A DNA stretch of 64,000 nucleotides, taken from contig NC_026655.2 of the NCBI RefSeq assembly GCF_000004075.3, positions 25,343,489-25,407,488 on the forward strand, written 5' to 3'. A program made the translations under genes and the position numbers. Under the pieces are notes generated by a model that worked only from the letters and a program-made list of their open reading frames with translations, had not been told where the DNA came from and ran no database searches. This stretch comes from Cucumis sativus. Taxonomy: Eukaryota; Streptophyta; Magnoliopsida; Cucurbitales; Cucurbitaceae. This document shows positions 1 through 13,183 of this stretch, piece by piece (position 1 is the stretch's first letter; every line of letters starts with the position of its first letter).

Positions 1-50
1 AGAAAATTGTCAAATTGATGGGAGCCCAAAATTTATAAATTTGACAAAGT

Positions 51-149
51 GGTGGCCCGTTACCACTAATACGGCCCAATTTAATCGGCCCAAATGGCCC
101 GTTACCACTATTCTAATTGCTTTATAATCTCATCCCACCAAAACCCTAA
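51..149 (+). promoter_or_regulatory. RPS30 promoter: TGGCCC repeats, site II-like elements and telo box
   Basis: A 16-bp direct repeat, TGGCCCGTTACCACTA, lies at 53-68 and 95-110. GGCCCAAT (73-80) and GGCCCAAA sit between the copies and match the TGGGCY site II class bound by TCP factors. A telo box AAACCCTAA is at 141-149, about 75 bp before the start codon. Site II plus telo box is the usual promoter signature of plant ribosomal-protein genes. No clear TATA box is seen. Confidence 0.75.
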
Positions 150-225
150 CTCTTGATCTCCATCTCCTCAGCGGCTTGTTATCGGAAGTTAAGCACCGGG
201 AAGGTTCCGAAGCAATCAATCAGCC

Positions 226-777
<552 letters not shown>

Positions 778-2741
778 GCAAATAGAGCGACCTCATCGGG
801 GGAGCTTTGCCGCTAGAGAGGCGTGGTTTTGTGCTTTACTATTAATCTTTTTCTTCCTATTTCTCATAGATGTTTTAGTTTATTGAGGTTTTTGACTGTG
901 TAAAAGATGTTTATTTTGACAATATATCAGAAGTAATGTGATTTGGATCTGAATTTTGTCCTTAGTCCAACATTCTCTTTCTGAATTTTTATAGGTTTTC
1001 TTGCTGTATGTTGTTGCGTACTTAGAGTTCTCATGATGATAATATTCATCCACATTTAAGTTAGGTTGTATCTAATAACGAGTGAGTAGAATTGGAATAA
1101 CAATCTCCGCATGGGTATAGTTCAAAATACCAAGCTATAAAGAAGCTGGTACTTGCATTTAGCATATTTGCAATAACTATGTGGAGGCAGTTCTTAATGA
1201 TTTTTAGGAGCTGAAAGTAATATTGGATTTCCCAAAGCAAGTTGGGTGTTTGTTGCAAAAGTTTGGAGTCAATATGTTAGGGTTATGAAATTTGTGTTTG
1301 GAGGGCATAGTTATCTAGATGGAGTTCCTCGAAGATGGTTCCAGACACCCCTAGAGGAGGAAGGCTGTGCATTTGTTAACAATATTAGGTTTTTTAGAAA
1401 TTACACTTGCTGTAAAATCATATCCATAAGTCCTGGATTTTCTAATTTCAAAGTCTAAGTGTTGTTTGGGTTTCGGCTATGGGTTTTTTAAACTTACAAC
1501 TTCTTTAAACTTGTATGAAATAGAGCTAATACACCTTGAATTCAATTCAATATGTGAAGTTGTAGTTTGAGCTAGATGTGTGATTCAGCATTTGCCTGAA
1601 TTGCTCCATCTTGTATAGGGCTATCCATGCTTAGAAATTTCAATACTACTTTATCCAAAAGCTTTTGCATCATTCTAGAGCTTCACAAAGAGATGTTGGA
1701 CAGCTCTATTAGTCGAAAAACTTTGTAACAAGTTCCTAGTATTGTTCTTTTGCAATAAGTTCTTCATATTTGCTTATTTTCAAAATAGGTTTGAGGAGGA
1801 TATATTGTCATTCATATAGATTTCTGGAAGAAAATAGAATTGAAATCAGCACTTTTTGACATGCTTTATAAAGACAACCAACCTCAAAGCTTCTATTTCC
1901 TTTAAAGTATTACACATACAAAAATGCAACATCTATATATGCTTAAGAGTTGTCTAGGAGTGCAAGAATTTTGGTTTACTTTAGTTATTGTGCAAATTTT
2001 TATCCTAATTGATAAGTTCTAAGAAAGAAAACAGAAAACATAAAACATAAGAGTCAGTTTTCTTATAAAGAATAAAATAAAAGTGTATCTCAATTGTTAA
2101 TGTAGTAGAATTTTGTCAACTAACGATTGTCGATTCTATTATATATTTCTTATATTATTATTATTTTACTTTCTAGGCTTCCAAATACAAATTTTCAAGT
2201 TTTCTTTGGATGTTGGAATGAATTTGGTATAATAGTCTTTTCTCAAAATGAAGGTCCAAACAAACGTTGATTGGATAAAAGATACAAGAAGATTAATTTA
2301 ATAAAACTCATTCTTTCATCGGCACGTCGTACCTCTCAAACCGAATGGGGATCGAACAGACGTTGCTTTTGGCCAATTTTCCCAATTCTGAGTCATACCA
2401 ACATTGCAAAAGGGGGTTCTCTAAAATTATGTGTAGAAACCTTTTAACTACATTCCTACATGTACTACTATGGTGTTTGGTATCTAATATGTAACAAATG
2501 ATATTGAGATGATAATCACATCAAAGAACGACTGCAGAAAAGGGTCAATACTTGGATGACACTATACAGTGATAGATTCACTTCAAAAAGAGCTTAACTT
2601 GAAATACACGATAAAGAAATTAGGAGATAAATCATGCAATAGTTCACTAACTACAACAAAACATTCTCCTTTCTCAAATCTCACCCTCTATTAGCTAATT
2701 ACTAACAACTAACGACATTCCTATCCCACAACAACAAATCG
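778..2741. other. Convergent spacer between RPS30 and the hydrolase gene
   Basis: It holds the RPS30 3' UTR (roughly to 950) and the 3' UTR of the minus-strand hydrolase gene. The middle is AT-rich. The open frames near 1061-1458 have no recognisable domain and no splice or codon support, so no gene is called. Confidence 0.6.
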
Positions 2742-5700
2742 TTAAAGCTCATCATGAGAGTGCTCTTTAGTTGAAGTAGATTTAGGTGAGTGCTCTAGAA
2801 GGTACCTTGTGGCGATTGATGCCTGCAACGCTGCACCATAGGGAAGAACATCTTCATTTACAATATAATAAGGTGAATGTCCTTGTTCAAACTTTCCTAC
2901 AGTTTCATTTTTCATCCCAAGAAAGTAGAACAATCCTGGAATCACTTCACCGTAGAATCCAAAGTCTTCTGCTCCCATTAATGGTTGCATATCAAGAATG
3001 TTCTTAGTACCTAACATGTCAACCGCGACTGTTCGAAAATGCTTGTAAAGATTATGGTTATTTACTGTAACTGGAAAAAAAGGCTTTTGATCTTCATTGA
3101 ACTCAACAGTGGCATTGCACCTTTGAACTTTGGCTTGATTTGTGATAACCTGGCATTGTTAATTCCAAGAAGAAAGAATCATCATGAGAATGAATTTTGA
3201 CGTAAAGGAAATATATATTTCTTGTAAGATAGATACCTCTACAATTCTTTGTTTAAGTTGAATGAAGCTTTCTTTTGAAAATGCCCTGAAAGTGCCTCCA
3301 ATGGTAACAGAATCTGGTATGACATTAAATGCACCACCGCCTTGAAACTTTGCTATTGTAACGACCTAAAAGATTCAAATATGTTTAAACATCTTAACTA
3401 AATTATAAAAGTAAGCAATCATAGTGGTTCTTTGCCAAATTGAAAATTAGGAAGAAAAGCCAAAATCCATGTAGAATAATGGTAAGCTTACAATGACTTT
3501 TGAAAAACGAATTCAGCAAAGAAATTTGGGAGTTGTTTGATTGGTAAAACGTGCTTTTTAATAGCCTAGAAAACATATAAAACTCAACCTTAATCCAGCC
3601 TAAACCTTTGAAACTCCTATCTTTTAAGCTAAACAAGCAGTAACTCTACTCTCCAACTCTTACTCGGACTACCGTTGGAGTGCTCTCAAACTCAGAGCAT
3701 TTTAATAACGAGATCTGATTCTTCTTGTACACCCGAGAAATTTTTAAAAGGAAAAATACCTGTGAATCCAATGGATCGGCTTCGCGCGAGACGAGATGTT
3801 GCAAACTGACAATTATGTTGGAAGCTGCTAAAATTGGGTCAATTGTGTGTTGAGGAAGAGCAGCATGACCTCCCTTACCACCAATAACTGCCTCAAAGAA
3901 ACCACTTGCGGCCAGAATAGGACCAGGCTTTGAGATCGCCATACCAAAAGGATAACTGGAACTTACATGTAAACCAAAAATGGCATCAACTTTATCCAGT
4001 ACTCCAGCCTCTAACATTTTCTTTGCTCCCCCACCTCCTTCTTCAGCTGGTTGAAAAACAAGAACTACTGTTCCCTGTTAAAATTAGGACCTCAACACCA
4101 AAATTTAGAATAGCAGGATGAACAATATCTAAGCCAGTCATAAGCATAAACATCATGCTGAGAGAGTGTAAAAACTTTACAGCCAATGATTTTGGTTTCA
4201 AGTCATCCCAAATTGAAGCATGATAAGCTTGACTGACTAACTCATTTGTGTGATTGATATAATGCTTTAAGAGAGTGTTTTCTTTGTGATTGGGGTCGGG
4301 GAGTGCTTTTTGTGTGATTGTAACAAATTTTCTCCATGGAATTTCTTTTTAGTCCATGGTTTTTTCCTTTGGGATAGAGTTTTCCATGTTAATTCTTGTG
4401 TTCCTAGTTTTATTGCTTTTATGTTATTTTTTCTTTACTCCTATGGTAGTAGTGGGAGGTTTTTTCTCAACCGTTATTGAGTCAGGGATTCCAGTGTCGT
4501 AAAAAAAGAGAGCGTGTTGCTATAGGTTCAGGTGCATGAATTTTAGGTGTTGATTGGATTGCTGGGGGTTTGATATTAATCTCCATATCAATATCCAAAC
4601 TACACAAATTTCAAGAGGAAGAAGAACCTGTATTAGACGGCTGTTCTGTTGAAGAATCTTTGCAGCACCTAGAAGCATAGCAACATGAGCATCATGGCCG
4701 CATGCATGCATCTTTCCAGGAACTTTGCTTTTGTGTTCCCATTCAACACCCTCCTATATTACAACCAACATTACACAAATAATTTCTCTCAAAGTTCAAT
4801 GAAAGGGCATTTATGCAACAACAGGTGAAATGTTGAAATAAATGGGTATGTAGCTCTTTAAAGGATACACCTTTTCAATTTTTTTAACAAATTTGAAAAA
4901 GAGATACGACTACTCAAATAACCACAAATTATGATATGTTCGGATTGATTAGGGAAAAAAAAGTAAAAACTATTTAAGATTACACTTTGAGAGTGTTTAA
5001 AGAGCTATGTTGAGTGATGGTCAACAACTTCAATTCTTCTAAAAATGATATGTTTTTAAAATTAATACTTGAAAAGTTAAACCAAATACACTCTTAGTCT
5101 ATAAATATGTCAACACTTTTCTAATAAAACTTGCCTTCCATTTAAAAATTTGTTGAAGTTTGGTTTACTCTACAAAAGTGAAGATGGTCGGATCTTGTGG
5201 ACAATTGTACTGCTTTCATAGGAAAGCTAATCTATTGTATCCTGTGAGACAATTATTGGCAACACAATTATTCCCAACTCAGCACTAAGGTAAGTAAAAT
5301 TGTGTTAAAAGATGAAACTTGAATTCATTGGGGTTGTATTCTCTTTTAGGTTTCGTATTTTATAATCATGTAACATGAAATCCATTGAGTTTTCAGTTTC
5401 AAAACCATCCCCACAATCACAATCAAACAAAAGAAACAGAAATGAAGACTGAGATTAAAAAGTTTTGGGGTATACCTGGAGGGGTAGAGCATCCATGTCT
5501 GCACGAATAGCAACGAAAGGAGGATTTCCAGTTCCGATGAAACCAACGACGCCGGTGATGGCCACTGGATATTCATAAGAAACGCCTAAACGGTCAAGCT
5601 CCGCTCTGATAAGCTTGCTAGTCTCAAATTCCTGGAAACCCAATTCAGGGTTTTCGTGTATTTTCCTTCTGATACCAACCATCCAATCAAAAACCTCTGG

Positions 5701-5835
5701 ATGTTGAGCATATTGAAGGAAAAACGAAGGGATTTGAGATAACTCATCTGGGATTGGAGAAGAACTCGAAGGAATTAACAGTGAGATGAGGATATGGAAA
5801 ATGAGAATCAAATTCAAGAAACTGCGTTGAGGCAT
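2742..5835 (-). CDS. IAA-amino acid hydrolase, ILR1-like (M20D metallopeptidase), ER-retained
   Basis: Releases free auxin (or jasmonate) from amino-acid conjugates, acting in the ER lumen. Five exons, 5476-5835, 4628-4753, 3760-4074, 3237-3365 and 2742-3149, give 445 aa, close to the usual 430-450. A hydrophobic signal peptide (about 1-28, [16 protein letters not shown]) precedes the M20 domain. Visible family motifs are [11 protein letters not shown], the metal-site HACGHDAH, the PAEEGGGG glutamates, [15 protein letters not shown] and the late metal histidine in GHSPYY. The last four residues are HDEL, an ER-retrieval signal as in several Arabidopsis family members. One usually histidine position (AALHAS) reads Q here, but it is not a metal ligand. 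The ATG at 5835 is preferred over one 24 codons upstream because it places the signal peptide at the N terminus. Intron 2 contains an LTR fragment. The frame is intact. Which conjugate it prefers cannot be read from sequence. Confidence 0.93.
4240..4505 (+). mobile_element. Ty1/copia-type LTR fragment (fossil) in a hydrolase intron
   Basis: This stretch of intron 2 resembles the R-U5 part of plant copia LTRs, with T-rich TTCCATGT..TTCTTGTGTTCCTAG..TTTATTGC blocks in the typical order. It lies antisense to the host gene. No internal domain or second LTR is visible, so it is a broken remnant. The call rests on recognition of the motif order only. Confidence 0.5.
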
Positions 5836-6751
5836 TGATTTGGTTGTAATTTGAGAAGGTGGAATGATTGAGAGTAATGGAAATGGGTATTTAGTGATGA
5901 GACTCACTGTGGAAAGAATGACCTCTTAGCACCAACTTAGCTCAACGAAAGAGAATATTCTCCCAACCAATGAGCGTATGTTTTCTTCCTTCCTTCCTTC
6001 TTTTGGGCAAATTGTAAACATTATTCTATGTTTGATTTTTGCTATGAATCAAAGATCTAAAGTCATTTCCAAATGCTATACTCTCGATTATGAGTTGAAG
6101 TAAGCCGTTGAATTTTAAAGAAAACATATCCGAGTTAAAATTGAGTTTTCTCAAATAACTTCTTCTTTTTGTGTGTATGTATATATAGTTTTTAGGCTCA
6201 TTGATTGATACCAACTAACTTTAACATATTAATGCATGTTTATTATCTTCATGAATAGATATTGTTAAAGAGAGGATAGTTCAATTGAACTAAAAACCAC
6301 TAAATATGAGGATGTGACGGTATGAAAAAATCAACGGCAGTGTCAACGCCGTTAAAGAAAAAGGCTATGAATTATGAAACTTCCTTCCTCTCTCTCTCTC
6401 TCTCTCATCCTAACACTAAACCAACACGCCTAAGCAAAGCCGAATCCTATTCGCCTCTCTATCAGATCTGTTCTTAATTCTTTACTCTCCATTTCTTCTC
6501 ATCAAATTCCTCTTTGATTTCCGATCATCACTTCTCAGGTACATACTTCTTCATCATTTTTTTAGGTTTTGATTTTTTTAGTTTGGTAGTTGACCAACGT
6601 CTTCTTTTTTTGATCCAATTCACCGACTGTTTCAATCCCGATTCTAATCGATTTTCGAGAATTTATCTCTTCTCACACCGGATATGATCATTTATTTTCT
6701 TGCTATTGTTCTAGAAGTTCGAAGCTCGGGTCGAATCATACATAATTCACC
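5836..6751. promoter_or_regulatory. Divergent promoter region, hydrolase / VPS32, with (CT)n leader tract
   Basis: A 916-bp head-to-head spacer. A (CT)9 tract at 6389-6406 lies just before the probable VPS32 transcript. The VPS32 leader appears to contain an intron: donor CAG|GTACAT near 6540 and acceptor TTCTAG near 6713. No clear TATA box was found on either side. Exact transcription starts are inferred, not seen. Confidence 0.5.
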
Positions 6752-8776
6752 ATGTCCATGTTCAATAAGCTTTTTGGTAAACCTAAACAGGAGTCTAATG
6801 CCCTGGCCACGCTTGATAAATTAAACGAGGTATCATCATCTATCATGATGGATTTATTCTTTATCTTTCAATTTTGTTTGTTAGGTATTAGACCAGTAAT
6901 TTGGGTAATTATGTCGAATTAGTTGATGGGAACTAGAGGGTTTGTTCTAAGGTGAAATGAATTGTTTTCTTTTAATGCTCTGTAATTTTTCAGACACTGG
7001 AAATGCTGGAGAAGAAGGAGAAAGTACTTCTGAAAAAGGCTTCCACAGAAGTTGAGAAGGCCAAAGATTATACCAGAGCGAAGAACAAAAGGGGTATGAG
7101 TTTTATAATAAACGTCCAGAGTATTGAAATATAATGATGTGAGTAAATTTGCTTAACTTGTTCGTGGTTAAGTCAAAGGTGACATATCAATGTAACACTA
7201 TAGAATTTACTTTCTTCTTTTTTTTGTTAGGGAGTTCTTTAGATATTATTCATCTAATTTATTTTCTTTAATGTAAGGTCTATCTTCTTTTCCTACCTAT
7301 GAACATTTTCCATGTGAAATGTTTTGTAAGCTAGAGATTGTTTGGAATCTCCGGCACCCTTACATGTAGAAAGTACTAAAATATTTCCTAATTTCTAAAG
7401 CTGTGCCTATGAAGTTGGATGCCTTCTAGTCAAGGAGAAACCTTGTTGATTTGGTTGCAGTTAGATTTTAAGTTTTAACCATCCATGTAATTGTTAATGT
7501 TAATTGTGTTTTGGCCTTCTTTCGCACCTCTTTGTCAAATTTCGTTTTATTTGTTTGTTGTGTTTGTTAAACATACAAATTTGGGATGTGTTTCGTTTTC
7601 AATGTGGGTATAAGACATTCATTTGTTTGTTCTTCTTGAGTTTGGGGTATCTGCATTTCATTTTTCACATTTCTCATCAGTTATCACAAATTTGTAGAGT
7701 CTTGCTGCCATCTTATGTTTCAATTGTTTTTGTCTTGGGGCAGTTGATGATAGAATTTTCCCCATATTGTTACCTTTATATTGGGTTTTTCCCACTTTCA
7801 ATTTGCAATTTAAACTGCAGTTGGCAATGTGGCATCAATTTTAACTATTTTAATTTTATAGCTGCTATACAATGTTTGAAGAGGAAGAGGTTATATGAAC
7901 AACAGATAGAGCAGCTCGGCAACTTCCAATTGCGGATTCATGATCAGGTTATCTTCGATGCTATATCTGATATGATACTAGACATTAGGTAGACGTATTA
8001 GGCTAGCATTTCCTTTTGCTTCCATGTTTATGCAACTTTCTGTGACATAAATATGTGTTGTAGATGATATTACTAGAAGGTGCAAAAGCCACAACTGAGA
8101 CTGTAGATGCACTGAGGACCGGGGCAGCTGCAATGAAAGCAATGCAGAAAGCAACGTGAGTACCACTTTGTTTCAATGTACTTCAATAATTTGTTAAATT
8201 TAGATGTTTGAAGTCTGTCCCGATCTTGATTGTTAGTCGTTTGAACTATGTACTGGCAGAGTATAACGACACATGAGACACCTGTGTGTTTCCATTAAAA
8301 TCTATTGTTTAGTGCAGAAGGAGTTTAGATGACGAGGTTGGGTTGATGATGGAACTTTAAATATTCTCCTTTTGCAGGAACATTGATGATGTGGACAAAA
8401 CAATGGATGAGATCAATGAACAAACTGAGAACATGAAACAGATCCAAGAAGCACTATCAAATCCAATTGGTGCTGCAGCCGATTTTGATGAGGTTTGTAT
8501 TCACTTTCAATTTGTCTTCTCATTTGTACCTGCTGCAATTTTATGAAGTTCATCCACTAAACACATCATTGTAACGCTTCACAGGATGAACTGGAAGCGG
8601 AACTTGAAGAGCTAGAAAGTGCCGAGTTGGAAGAACAACTTCTTCAACCTGCAACAACAGCTCCTGCTGCTCCAATTCCAGTCCCTGCAGGTCGACAAAC
8701 TGCTCGACCCGCTCCTCAGAAACGAACTGCTGAAGAAGATGAGCTGGCAGCTCTACAGGCTGAGATGGCACTTTGA
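6752..8776 (+). CDS. VPS32: ESCRT-III subunit VPS32/SNF7 (CHMP4 homologue)
   Basis: Core filament protein of ESCRT-III, which cuts membrane necks during multivesicular body formation at late endosomes. Six coding exons, 6752-6829, 6994-7093, 7862-7947, 8064-8155, 8378-8492 and 8585-8776, give 220 aa, against about 213-219 for Arabidopsis SNF7 proteins. The N terminus MSMFNKLFGKPK is followed by the basic SNF7 core (ETLEMLEKKEKVLLKKA, RAAIQCLKRKRLYEQQ, QLGNFQLRIHDQM, KATTETVDALRTGA) and an acidic C-terminal half (DEDELEAELEELE). It ends with the short helix ELAALQAEMAL, the region that contacts Bro1-domain partners in this family. Splice phases all close and the frame is intact. The other ESCRT-III-related gene here is the IST1-like gene at 54-58 kb. 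Confidence 0.95.
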
Positions 8777-10188
8777 TGCGACATCCAACAATATTCCAAA
8801 GCAGGTCCTTCAGTTCTTTTCCTTTGTTAGCAATGAATATCCTACATACTTGTTTAAATTTCCATCTAGAGCTAAATCTGCCAAGGCTAAGAGATTTCTA
8901 TGGTTGCTTGTAGGTGGCGTTGCAGGACGAGAATTCGAAGGAGAGGCGATATGAAGAATTGGCTATGAGGTTGTTCCGAAGAATTGAACATTTTTTGCTA
9001 TGTTCTCAACAAAGCCTGATGAAAGGTCTGTTTGTGATAATATCAGACAATAATGCAAATTTGAATTAGGTCTTGTATACTCTGTAAATGAATATGATAA
9101 CATTATTGTGGTTAGTAATGACCTAATATGGAGCTAATGTGTAAGTGTCTCAATTACACGAATGCTGTGTGTTCAATTTGAGTTGGTTATTTGAAAATCC
9201 ATGCTCAATTTTAGCGTTTTAAAAGATAAGGGCATTGGGTTTGGTTCCTAAATTTTAAGATTTGTCCAATATTATCTCCAACTCTAAACTTTGTTTGTTG
9301 GCATTGTCTATGGCCTTCCACAATTACAAATATGGGTATCTGGTGCTATATAAATATTTTAGGATACAATTTACATTTTCTTAATAAATTTGAAGTTAAA
9401 AATTTAAAAACTTATTAAATACTTTCTTCTAAACATTTCTCGAATTTTAAAAACTAAAACTTCTTTTTACAATCACTTGTTTTTAATTCTTGAAAACTAA
9501 GTCTACAAACCGTTCTATCTCTAAGTTATATATTTTTACAAATGTTACAAAAATCAAACCTCTTTTTAATTTAAAATGTAGTTTTAAAAAAATTGTTCTT
9601 GAGTTTAGATATTTGAATTCAACTCTTTCAACCATTGAGAGTACAACCAAACACTAAACTATGATCCAACAAAGCTTTAGTTTTTGGTTTTTTAAAAATT
9701 AATAAACCATGTATTTTGTGAACTTATTTTTGTTTTAAAAACCACGCCCAATTATTCAAATATAAGTACGAAATAAGAAAAACATGTGTAAGAAAATCCA
9801 TAAAAACTGAACACATTCCAAAAATAAAAGGGTTCTATACCTAAACCACTTTTTTACCATGGATTTCACAGAAAATCTGTATACTCTGCTGCGTAGCTCG
9901 AAACGCAGGAACTGATTCCAATACATTTACTGTTCCCATGCTGATAGCGACTAAGAGAAGAAAACAAATCAGAAATTCAGGAGCCATGAAGGTATGAAGG
10001 TTTCACATAAGACGTCTTTTATAGTGTCGTGGGAAGGGAACTAAATACTGATTTAAGAATTGACAATTTTCTTATTTACCACATAACTAATGAACATGCC
10101 AACAACTGTACAAATCATGGATGTTTGCTTCAGAATATTATTGAGATATAAACCATGGGGTTGAATCGGCTGTAAAGCTTCTCTCCAT
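8777..10188. other. Convergent spacer VPS32 / MND1
   Basis: It begins with the VPS32 3' UTR (to roughly 9130). The rest is AT-rich with long poly-A and poly-T runs. The MND1 3' UTR probably occupies about 9850-10188. No further gene is seen. Confidence 0.55.
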
Positions 10189-12289
10189 TTAATCAATGAC
10201 GGAACTCAGAGGGGTTGGCGACAACTCCAAATAATCAAAATCCTCCGTCATCCCAACCTGCATTTACACAACCGTAACCCCAAGGTTCTTAATTAATACC
10301 CTTTTCAATCTCTATGTTTTCGGTCTAATTTACATTTAACTTTTGAATTTGGTTTCAATTTAAGTTTCAAAATATTATAATCTGAGATGTGAGCTTTATT
10401 TCAATTTGATTTCTAAATTTCAAGATTTACAATTTGTATATGCATTTCTAGTGAAGGGAGTGGTTTACCTCTTTGTACAGGTTCTCTAGTTGTTCTTTGG
10501 CTTGTGGAAAGTTGTTTGAACACCATTGTCGCAAAGTGAATATGTTGTCTGTGCAATAAAGAGAGTTTCCAAAGAAATTAAAAATGGGAACCCGAGAAAA
10601 AAGAAATAAAAAGAGAAGAAAAGAAACATCGAAAACTAGTTGGCAGTTTATGTGCAGCGGAATGCATACCTGTCCATCGGTTGGCTGCAGCATGAGCATC
10701 ATCAATTGCATTTTCTGTCAAATTCACACAACCATTAAATCATCATTAAGCAGCCGATACCCATTTCGATCGCGAGAATCTAAAATAGCTAACGAAACTC
10801 AACTCATTGCTTCAAAGGCTGCTGGGTCATTATCTGCATATTGTAACATCTCATCCTGGGAGTGACTAGATTATCAGAGTAAGCGCGAAAACTGAAAGGA
10901 TCGTCGTGATCGAACTGTTCTTTAAAAAATAAAATAAATGAAATCCAGAATACAAACAAAACCTTTAGCTCTTTGTGCTTCAGGTCAATGGCTTTTAATT
11001 CAGCTAAGGCTTCCTCTCGTTCTTCCTGGCATGAAAGAAAGCATTCGTGACCAAAGGGAAAATATGTTTCATAATTACCTTTCGTTTAAAATATAATTAC
11101 TCACAGATTCCTCTCTCCCTTTCTTTAATTGATTACACTGCTCAGTAAGTTGTTCCAGTCTATTCTTACTGTTTTGGAGATCAGATTCAAGTTTACGACA
11201 CACATTACGTAGCTGGTAAGAATAGAGTTATGAGATCTTTTGAAAGTAAAAATTAATGTGAAAATTCAAATGAGTTCAAATCATGATGCGAATAATTTCT
11301 TTCACCTGATTACCAGCACAGCTTGGTAGACTCCAAAAATACACCTGAAGTTTACAACCAAACATAATATATAGCAAATTGAAAATCACATTCAACGCAC
11401 GAGAGACAATAATGTCCAAAGACTAAAACCCATATGCAAAGAATAAGTCATGGTGCAAACAGGAGAAACACAAGAATAGAAACTGGAAGTCTCATCTCAA
11501 AACTTTTACTCACCGAAGTTCCAATCTTCTCTTTGGAAACCAAATCATCATCCACTAAACTTTGCACAACATCTTTCACTGACTGAGAAATCACACCTTT
11601 CCTAGGACCCAATTTTTCAAGCTCTTTAAGCTGAAACGAGAAAATCAGAAAAAAGAGAAACTTCTTATAGTATCTAATAATGTTAAAGGGATCCGCTATG
11701 GTCTAAAAACACGAAGTCCGTCAAATCAAACAGGAATAGAAAATGAAATTGCAGAACTTCCTAAACTCACAAGGAAAAAGTCTTGAGACTCATAAAAGAT
11801 CTGAAGCATCTTCTCACGCTTCTCATCCAGGGAAAGGCCTCTTTTCTTAGACTGTTTCTCAAATAAAATTTCAACAAGTGCATAAATGTTAGACCACAAA
11901 CCCAATATCTGGAATCAATACATTATAAAAATCATCAAGCAGAGAGCAATAAGATCCCTATCTAATCTAGTCCGTAGTCTCAACTGAGTGAACCGTATTA
12001 AAACCAATAAATCCCTAAATTTTGTTAGATGAAGAATTACTCTCCATAATGAAGGATGCATCCTAATTACACGTTCAATCAAATCAAATATCCTAAACTA
12101 TGAATCGTCAAGAATTCAAATCTATCTAATACTAATCTTCCACATAAAGTTCGAAATTATCGAAAAATCAACTTGTGAAACACATAAAAAAGAAAAAAAA
12201 AAGTATGGAATACGATTCTAACAAATGAAGTGGGTGAAATGAAAGAAGAAGAATTTAGCAAATTAGGGTTTGAGAAGAAAGATTACCAT
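10189..12289 (-). CDS. MND1: Meiotic nuclear division protein 1 homologue
   Basis: Partner of HOP2. The heterodimer stimulates DMC1/RAD51 strand invasion during meiotic recombination in the nucleus. Ten coding exons: 12287-12289 (ATG alone), 11771-11851, 11514-11630, 11306-11344, 11105-11212, 10963-11025, 10804-10855, 10670-10714, 10469-10548 and 10189-10257, giving 218 aa. The start [18 protein letters not shown] leads the winged-helix segment ([20 protein letters not shown], then [13 protein letters not shown]). A coiled coil follows (about 90-160), then the conserved [16 protein letters not shown] and the end [20 protein letters not shown]. The tail is about 12 residues shorter than in Arabidopsis (230 aa). 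All phases close. The first intron directly follows the start codon, so ORF-only methods would miss the true N terminus. Confidence 0.93.
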
Positions 12290-12739
12290 GGATTGGATTG
12301 TTTAAGCTTAAGAGTATTGGAGAAGCCTCCGGAGAAATGCGGGAAGAGTGAAGACGTTTTGCAAGGCGGGAAAGTATTTATTGAGCTCAAATTTATTGTA
12401 AACAAACAAAATTGTGAAAAACAAATGAGTAAATAATATGTCACTAATTATTTTTATTTAAATTTTAACTTTATTTGTTTAATTAATTTTTAGTATGATA
12501 ACTTAGAGTAGAAAATTTGAAGGTTTAAAGTTAAATAAAGCTAACACAATGTGGTTCGTTATTGAGTTATTTTTTAGACTTTAAGATCTTGTTTTGTTTG
12601 ATCAACGGAAGAATTTCTCTTTTATAGAATGAACTTTTAATTTATTATATGTTGAGCCAAATTTAGATATGAAAATTTTACTTGACCTTTGAGTAACACT
12701 ACTAGTAAATTTGCTTTGTGTTGTTTTTTACCATAGGTA

Positions 12740-13060
12740 GTTTTTCCGACTTGGGTTGTTCGTTGTGGGTCTGACCATGGAATGGATTCTTATGCGTTTT
12801 TTTGTTGTTATTATAAATAGTGTGTGATTACGTGTTGTAATAATTAAGCTCTCTATATAAAGAGCTTTTAGGATGAAGCTTTCATGAAGAGAAGCAAAGA
12901 GAAATCTAGGCTTGTGATTTTTTTAGGGTTATGTGTGATCATCTTCTTCGAGAGCTCTTTTTGATGTTCTATCTCTTTATATATTGATATTTATTTCGTT
13001 GTTGCTAATAAAGAATTCTACCTCTAATTTGTACAATGACGGTAGACTTCGATCAAACCA
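12740..13060 (+). mobile_element. Possible solo LTR (copia-like), fossil
   Basis: A promoter-like core CTCTATATAAAGAGCTT is followed about 150 bp later by an AATAAAG signal and a short U5-like tail. This U3-R-U5 order is usual for plant copia LTRs. No internal coding region or second LTR flanks it. The ends are approximate and it may be broken at either side. Confidence 0.4.
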
Positions 13061-13183
13061 CTATAAAGATATGTGACAATCTTTTTATTCTCCTCCTTAC
13101 TATTTTAATTCGTTTGAGTTCTCTAATTTGGATATTGCATTTGGTCTTTGATTTGTTTCACGGTATGAAAGAGAGAAATGATG

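Noticed and set aside
1246-1458. 70-codon frame downstream of RPS30
   Set aside because: No family motif, and the surrounding sequence looks like ordinary spacer.
2320-2400. tRNA gene (B-box-like GTTCGATCCCC on the minus strand)
   Set aside because: No A box at the right distance and no cloverleaf can be drawn.
4980-5100. MITE in hydrolase intron 1 (AGAGTGTTTAAA / AGAGTGTATTTGG ends)
   Set aside because: The inverted match is too short and gapped to separate from AT-rich background.
8619-8954. 111-codon frame overlapping the last VPS32 exon
   Set aside because: It reads the final exon out of frame. The true frame ends ELAALQAEMAL at 8776.
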